Source of the DNA: Cytospora piceicola
Lineage: Eukaryota; Ascomycota; Sordariomycetes; Diaporthales; Cytosporaceae
Length of the DNA: 64,000 nucleotides
Assembly (NCBI GenBank): GCA_023375675.1
Contig: JALQBC010000049.1
Span: forward strand, 1-64,000
Reading direction: 5' to 3'
Shown: positions 59,115 to 64,000 of the stretch, piece by piece
How positions within the stretch are numbered: the first letter of the stretch is position 1
How the letters are laid out: each line of letters begins with the position of its first letter
Made by a program: the position numbers and the translations under genes
Notes under the pieces: generated by a model
Database searches by the model: none
Told to the model about the DNA's origin: nothing
What the model saw: the letters and a program-made list of their open reading frames with translations, nothing else

Positions 59115-60476
59115 CTACTGAGTCCGGGCACTGTAGATCCTCCCAGTACACTCGCCGAAGCTGACTTTCTTCCCACTCTCGCCACAAGACGCCCTGAGCG
59201 TGATGCTATCACCGTCCCTCAAGAACTTCCGCGAACCCATACCATACAAGAGAACCTCCTTCTTTCCCCCCTCGTTCATCTCAATGAGGCTGCCGTATTC
59301 GGAGGGCTTTGTGCCGCTGATTGTGCCAGAGGCGATCAAGTCACCAGTCCGCATCGGGCAGCCTCCCAGCGTGTGGTGGGCGAGCATCTGAGGGAATGAC
59401 CAGAGCAGGTTCTTCGTCGAGACTTTGGAGATGGTGGAAGTGTCACCCTCGGGAGCTGTCCACGGTCAGTATTCGAGAGACCGATGTTGAGGCAAGGCAA
59501 AGGGCTCACTCGTGAGATCGATCTCGCACTTGATATCGAAGAAACCGTCCGACTTATCCTCCTTTAGATACTCTTGCAATCCCGGCCTTCCAACAAGATC
59601 AATGCCTCTGCTCTTGAATGGCTCCAGCGCCTCTGGCACAATAACCCAGGGGCTAATTGTCGTGGCGAAGTTCTTCCCATTGAATGGTCCCAAGGGAACG
59701 TATTCCCAATTCTGGATGTCTCTTGCGCTCCAGTCGTTCAGCAACACATACCCAAAGATGTGCTCTTCTGCTTTGTTCACATCGATTGACGTCCCCATGT
59801 CATTCCCCTTAGCGATGAAGCATCCTAGCTCGAGCTCTATGTCCAGCTTCTGGCTCGGGCTGACAGCTGGCTGCTTGGGTTCTGCGGTCGGGTCCGTGAT
59901 AACCTGCCCGATCGGTCTCTTGATAGGGTATCCAGAGACGACGACGCTGGACGCTCTTCCGTGATAGCCGACTGGGAGATGTGTGTAGTTTGGCTGCAAG
60001 GCGTTGTCCGGGCCACGCCACATAGATCCTACTCCAAAGGCGTGGTGGTACCCCGCGTAGAAGTCGGTATAATCACCGATCTGCATCGGCAAGTACATTT
60101 TTGCACTGTTTATTGGCAACAGGGCCTTTTCTCGTAAGGTGGTGTTTTCCTTGAGGAATTCCGGGTGTTTTGTTTCCACCGAGATTAAATCCTGGATGAT
60201 GCTGCGGACTTGCCTATGGACATCTCGCCCTAGTTCTGCGAAAGCGTTAAGATACGGGGATGAGAAGACATGCTTATGCCCTGCGAGACTCGGCAGGACG
60301 GAGTCTGCATCTGGATGTTCCAAGAGTACCTTCAGGTCGAGAATATTAGAGCCGATAGCTGTGACTGCATGTGGACTGCTGTCATTTGGTGTCGTCGCGA
60401 TGCCGAAGGGGATGTTGGCAAGGGAAAAGCCGCTCTCGGGCTCGACGTTCGGTACCCAGGTAGTGATTGAGGCCAT
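59115..60476 (-). CDS. fahA: Fumarylacetoacetase
   Basis: Two exons, 60476-59510 and 59455-59115; 435 residues. It hydrolyses fumarylacetoacetate to fumarate and acetoacetate, the last step of phenylalanine/tyrosine catabolism. An N-terminal beta domain (FSLANIPFGIATTP) is followed by the catalytic domain with the metal and active-site segments DFYAGYHHAFGVGSMWRG, LPVGYHGRASSVVVSG, LDIELELGCFIAKGN, LLNDWSARDIQNWEYVPLGP, FNGKNFATTISPW, and TGDLIASGTISG near the end. The intron (GTGAGC donor, ATACTGACC branch, GGACAG acceptor) joins CEIDLT to PEGDTSTIS. A second ATG one codon upstream (60479) and another at 60533 are possible starts. Elsewhere in fungi the gene may cluster with other tyrosine-catabolic genes; none are seen beside it here. 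Confidence 0.94.
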
Positions 60477-61412
60477 CATGGAACGTAGCAGGGAGTATAT
60501 GCTAGTTGGTGTGATAGGACCTGAGTTGTGCAAGATACTGAGCTCTCAGAGGAGGGACTCAGGACAGCGTCGATGACGATGGCAAGAAATCGGTGCAAGT
60601 GACGATGCCCGACGGAAGCCGCAGTACCACTGCAGAACAACTTGTAGCTCGTGCTATGGCCCCGCACCTCGAAGTTCAGGCCAACCGTGCCGACAGTTCA
60701 TCGGCTTCCAGCGAGGAGGTGGGGGGGAAATGGGTGGTTGCCCTTCTTGTAGCCTCAATCACGGAGACACTCAGGTTTACATATGTGAACCAGTGATTTC
60801 TTGCTCGACGGCCATGTTGAAACTGGGTGGATACTGCTCGACCAGCGATGCTTTCCCCAAGGCATATAAGCAACAGATCAGGGTTAAACCCTTGACTTAC
60901 CTCTTTCGCGGGCTTATGCATTTGAAGCGGCGTGAACGACCCCCCAAAGCTTCCATTATAATGTGGGAACAGGAGAGGAGGCACGTCTCGGTCCCAAGGC
61001 GTCGAAGAGACCTAACAAAGGGCGTCGGGGACATGGTATGGCGCATCACATCGTGGCATGCGCATGGGTCAACGCGTCGCATCGTCGGATCGCTCTGCCA
61101 TCGAGAATAAAGTAATAGTATCTCGTCGACTTACAGTACCAGGGACATTCGCAATATTTCCTATCCGATATAGCCACTTTGCGCGAGTCTATTCCAGCAG
61201 ATACAGAAATGACATGCCGAAGTGTGAGTGGTGCTCATGGCAACTCACCATTCCGGCTCCAGATGATGCGATCCCCGACGTTGCAGCTCGACCATCAGAC
61301 TTCTTGCTTCGCTGCACTATTTCCCACCATTGCACCAGAACTTCATATCAGGTCTGATACCTTCGCATCTGCCTCCAGCTGAGTCCTCGACCAGTACAAC
61401 TCATTCACAAAA
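60477..61412. promoter_or_regulatory. Divergent intergenic region between fahA and the sulfatase
   Basis: About 0.94 kb containing both promoters; no gene supported. Short open frames on both strands are in antisense overlap. Confidence 0.5.
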
Positions 61413-63173
61413 ATGGCAAACGCACCAGACCCAGCCCGAGACAAGCGCCCTAACTTCCTCATCGTTGTAGCCGACGATCTAGGTTTCTCCGACCCAGGCT
61501 GCTTCGGCAGCGAGATCCACACGCCGCACATCGACTCCCTCGCGTCCTCACCTCACGGGGTGCGCCTCACAGACTTCCATACGGCCTCCATGTGCAGCCC
61601 TACCCGCAGTATGCTTCTCTCGGGCACCTCGAACCATATCGCCGGCCTGGGGCAGATGGAGTTCTGGGGCCGCGGCCGCGACCCTCCCGTCCCCTGGTCC
61701 GCCCGCCCGGGATACGAGGGCTATCTGAACTTCCGCGTGGCCGCCCTGCCGGAAGTCCTTCAGGACGCTGGGTATTATACCTGCATGGCCGGGAAATGGC
61801 ATCTTGGCTTGACCAAAGAGAGGAGTCCCTGGGCCAGAGGCTTCGACCGGAGCTTTGCGCTGTTGCCGGGAGGTGCGAGCCATTATGCTTATGACCCGAG
61901 GAGGGAGGACGGGAGCCTTGTGTTCAAGCACTGGGCAAGTCTGTATTTTGAGGACGACGAGCGCGTTGACTCTGAGGAGTTTCCGGAGGATTACTACAGT
62001 AGTGACTACTATGCCACGAAGCTTATTCAGTTCCTGAGGGAGAGGGAGGACGAGCCAGTAAAGAAGGACAAGCCCTTCTTTGCATTCTTGCCCTTTACTG
62101 CACCGCACTGGCCGTTGCAAGCGCCAAAGGAGAATGTTGAAAGATACAAGGGAGTGTACGATGGCGGACCAGACCAACTTCGGGAGAAGCGACTAAAGAA
62201 ACAGAAGGATCTGGGGCTACTACCTGAAGACGTGGAGCCTCATCCGGTTGTTGCTGAGGGCCAGAAAGAATGGGATGACATGACACCGGAGGAAAGACCC
62301 TGGTCTGCGAAGACGATGGAAGTCTTCGCCGGCATGGTTGATCGCATGGACGAGAACATCGGGCGAGTGTTTAAGCAAATCAAGGACGCCGGTGAATGGG
62401 ACAATACCTTTGTGTTGTTCATGAGCGATAACGGTGCCGAGGGATCAGTATTGGAAGCGATTCCCATGACGGGAGAGGTGATCAAGAAATCGATCGACAG
62501 GGAGTATAACAATGACTTGGAGAACCTCGGTAACAAGGACTCTTTCATATGGTACGGTCCACGATGGGCTCAGGCCGCTACTGCACCCAGCCGGATGCAT
62601 AAAGGTTATGTCACCGAAGGCGGAATTAGGTGTCCCGCCGTGCTACATTATCCCGGCCTTCAGTCTGGACTGGAAGGCGGTCGCATCAGCACCGCATTTG
62701 CAACCGTGATGGACATCATGCCGACTCTTCTCGAACTTGCTGGGGTACCGCAGCCCGGGCCTGAGTTCAGGGGTCGAGAGGTGGTGCCTATTAAGGGCAA
62801 ATCCTGGGCATCCTACCTCACGGGAGAGATCGACCATGTTCATGGTCCTGATACATCTATTGGATGGGAGTTATTCTTCCACCAAGCTATACGAAAAGGA
62901 AAATGGAAGGCGGTGTTCATACCGAAGCCCAAAGGTCCTGAAAAGTGGCAGCTCTATGATCTGGAAAAGGACATGGGTGAGCTGCATGACTTGGCGGAAC
63001 AAGAGCCGGGCATTCTCGACGAGCTTATCAAGCATTGGCTGGCCTACGTCTCGGAATTTGGCGTCTTTCTGTGAGTTTCATCATATCGATGTTCTATATA
63101 TGGGTCGATTCACTGACGTATTGGCCGCAGGAGAGAAGAGCTTGAAGAGGGCTATGAGCTGCCGAATCATTGA
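61413..63173 (+). CDS. Sulfatase (formylglycine-dependent arylsulfatase family)
   Basis: Two exons, 61413-63070 and 63131-63173; 566 residues. It hydrolyses sulfate esters. The N-terminal PNFLIVVADDLGFSD supplies the paired metal-binding Asp 21 and 22; CSPTRSMLLSG is the sulfatase signature with Cys 61, the residue converted to formylglycine. Further active-site blocks are MAGKWHLG, FLPFTAPHWPLQAP and FMSDNGAEG, then GGIRCPAVLHYPG and a C-terminal domain ending WQLYDLEKDMGELHDLAEQ. All expected metal and sulfate ligands are present. No signal peptide is seen, so a cytosolic enzyme for sulfur scavenging is likely. The short second exon encodes REELEEGYELPNH. Substrate cannot be read from sequence. 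Confidence 0.92.
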
Positions 63174-63506
63174 GTGCCGTCGTGCTCGATGCCAGCTTAG
63201 AGAGCGTGCTGCAGGCTGTGGAGAGATATACTAGTTGACTGATACCAGAAGCTTGTTGATTCATCGCCCCAGCGCGTTTGTCCAGAAGAATGAAATAATG
63301 AGGACACAATGAACTCGGTTTCGAATACACTGCCTCCAAGGATCTGTGATGGCTATCTAATTCTTGTGTATCCATCATTGGCAAGTGATTTTGAGAGAGT
63401 GTGTCGGGGGCGGGCCATTTTAATAAGGCTGACAGACGTGTCTGAAACTTGGAATTGGTGAGATAGACCTTGCAGTATTGACGCCGTAACTAGAGTCAAA
63501 GACGAA
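63174..63506. other. Convergent intergenic region
   Basis: Between the stops of the sulfatase and the GH28 gene; nothing recognised. Confidence 0.55.
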
Positions 63507-64000
63507 TCATATTGCCTCATTACAAACATCATCATATCCCTCGACATTGGTGCACGCCCCGGTGGTCGTGCCATTAGCCGATACCACGTCGATACCACTC
63601 CATTTAAAGTTTGAGCATGTCGAGTGAGGCGAACAGGCCAACGATATTGTCTTTGCCCCCACAGATTCGTTCATCCATCCTGTGAAGTTCGACCACGTGA
63701 TGTTATTGAAGTTAAACCCAGTTGCGGGATACTCGGCACAGGAGGGGACATTCCAGCCGGCCCAGTGGCTGCACTGCTGAACGAGGACTGGCGAGGCTGT
63801 GATATTTTGGATGTGGAAGTTTTTGAACACTGAAAAACCCTGAGCGTTTGTCATCAGTGTTGAAGAGGATTATACCTGGCAACTTACACACGTTTCTGAC
63901 AGCTCCGGTTCCATTCCCTCCACCTTGAGGAGGGTAGTATGTTGCCTTCCCCATGTAGGTCTTGATGTACGCGCCGTTTCGGCTTCCGATGAGCTACCGA
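63507..64000 (-). CDS. GH28 pectinase, exo-polygalacturonase-like (3' part only)
   Basis: The 3' end of a gene that continues beyond position 64000. Exons visible: from the window edge to 63888, and 63829-63507, joined over a 58-nt intron (GTAAGT donor, TTTTTCAG acceptor). The readable protein has the conserved C-terminal beta-helix turns: GSRNGAYIKTYMG, in the position of the GH28 RIK motif, then VLFKNFHIQNIT, GFNFNNITWSNFTGW and a Cys-rich end (TCSNFKWSGIDV, CTNVEGYDDVC). Several NxT/NxS sequons fit a secreted enzyme. The YIK form of the motif favours the exo-acting branch. The catalytic Asp residues (NTD, DD) and GHG lie outside the window, so activity cannot be judged. Confidence 0.86.

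Overview
The window is nuclear DNA of a filamentous ascomycete, most likely a Sordariomycete. The evidence is many short introns (about 50-130 nt) with GTRNGT donors, CTRAC-like branch points and YAG acceptors; a Zn2Cys6 regulator; an L-galactonate dehydratase very close to fungal LGD1; an Fm1-type fatty acid desaturase; a sedolisin; and a Ty1/copia element destroyed by C-to-T/G-to-A mutation of the RIP type. Species cannot be named from sequence alone. All exon joins below were worked out by eye from splice signals and reading phase; each listed coding sum is divisible by three.

Layout: 0.8-6.7 kb holds a Tsr2 ribosome-biogenesis protein, a BSD-domain protein and an STK32/YANK-type AGC kinase. 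A 4 kb gene-free stretch follows, then the telomere-capping protein Stn1 (10.9-11.5 kb), and next to it a 6360 bp RIP-degraded copia retrotransposon with two 166 bp LTRs and a GCACT target duplication (11,991-18,350). 19.4-24.8 kb carries a vacuolar Ca2+/H+ exchanger, a DnaJ protein whose HPD motif is cut by a GC-AG intron, a RibD-like deaminase and a small membrane protein. 25.8-35.9 kb carries L-galactonate dehydratase, glutamine synthetase and a Zn2Cys6 regulator. 36-40.8 kb is mostly gene-poor with a frame-broken gene remnant. 40.9-50.8 kb holds an omega-3/delta-12 desaturase, an M14 carboxypeptidase that has lost its zinc and catalytic residues, a Myb-like protein and a secreted sedolisin. 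54.3-58.3 kb holds three small, unrecognised membrane-protein genes, two of which look like fast-diverging tandem paralogues. 59-64 kb holds fumarylacetoacetase, a sulfatase and the 3' end of an exo-polygalacturonase-like gene.

Most genes are independent housekeeping or catabolic genes rather than one cluster. Loose themes are pectin use (the GH28 enzyme releases galacturonate; LGD1 acts in its breakdown), extracellular proteolysis (sedolisin, dead carboxypeptidase) and nitrogen/amino-acid metabolism (glutamine synthetase, fumarylacetoacetase). The least explained parts are the small membrane-protein family with a CCAAT-bearing 60 bp tandem repeat, the pseudo-carboxypeptidase, and an open frame that continues directly past the stop of the Myb-like gene.
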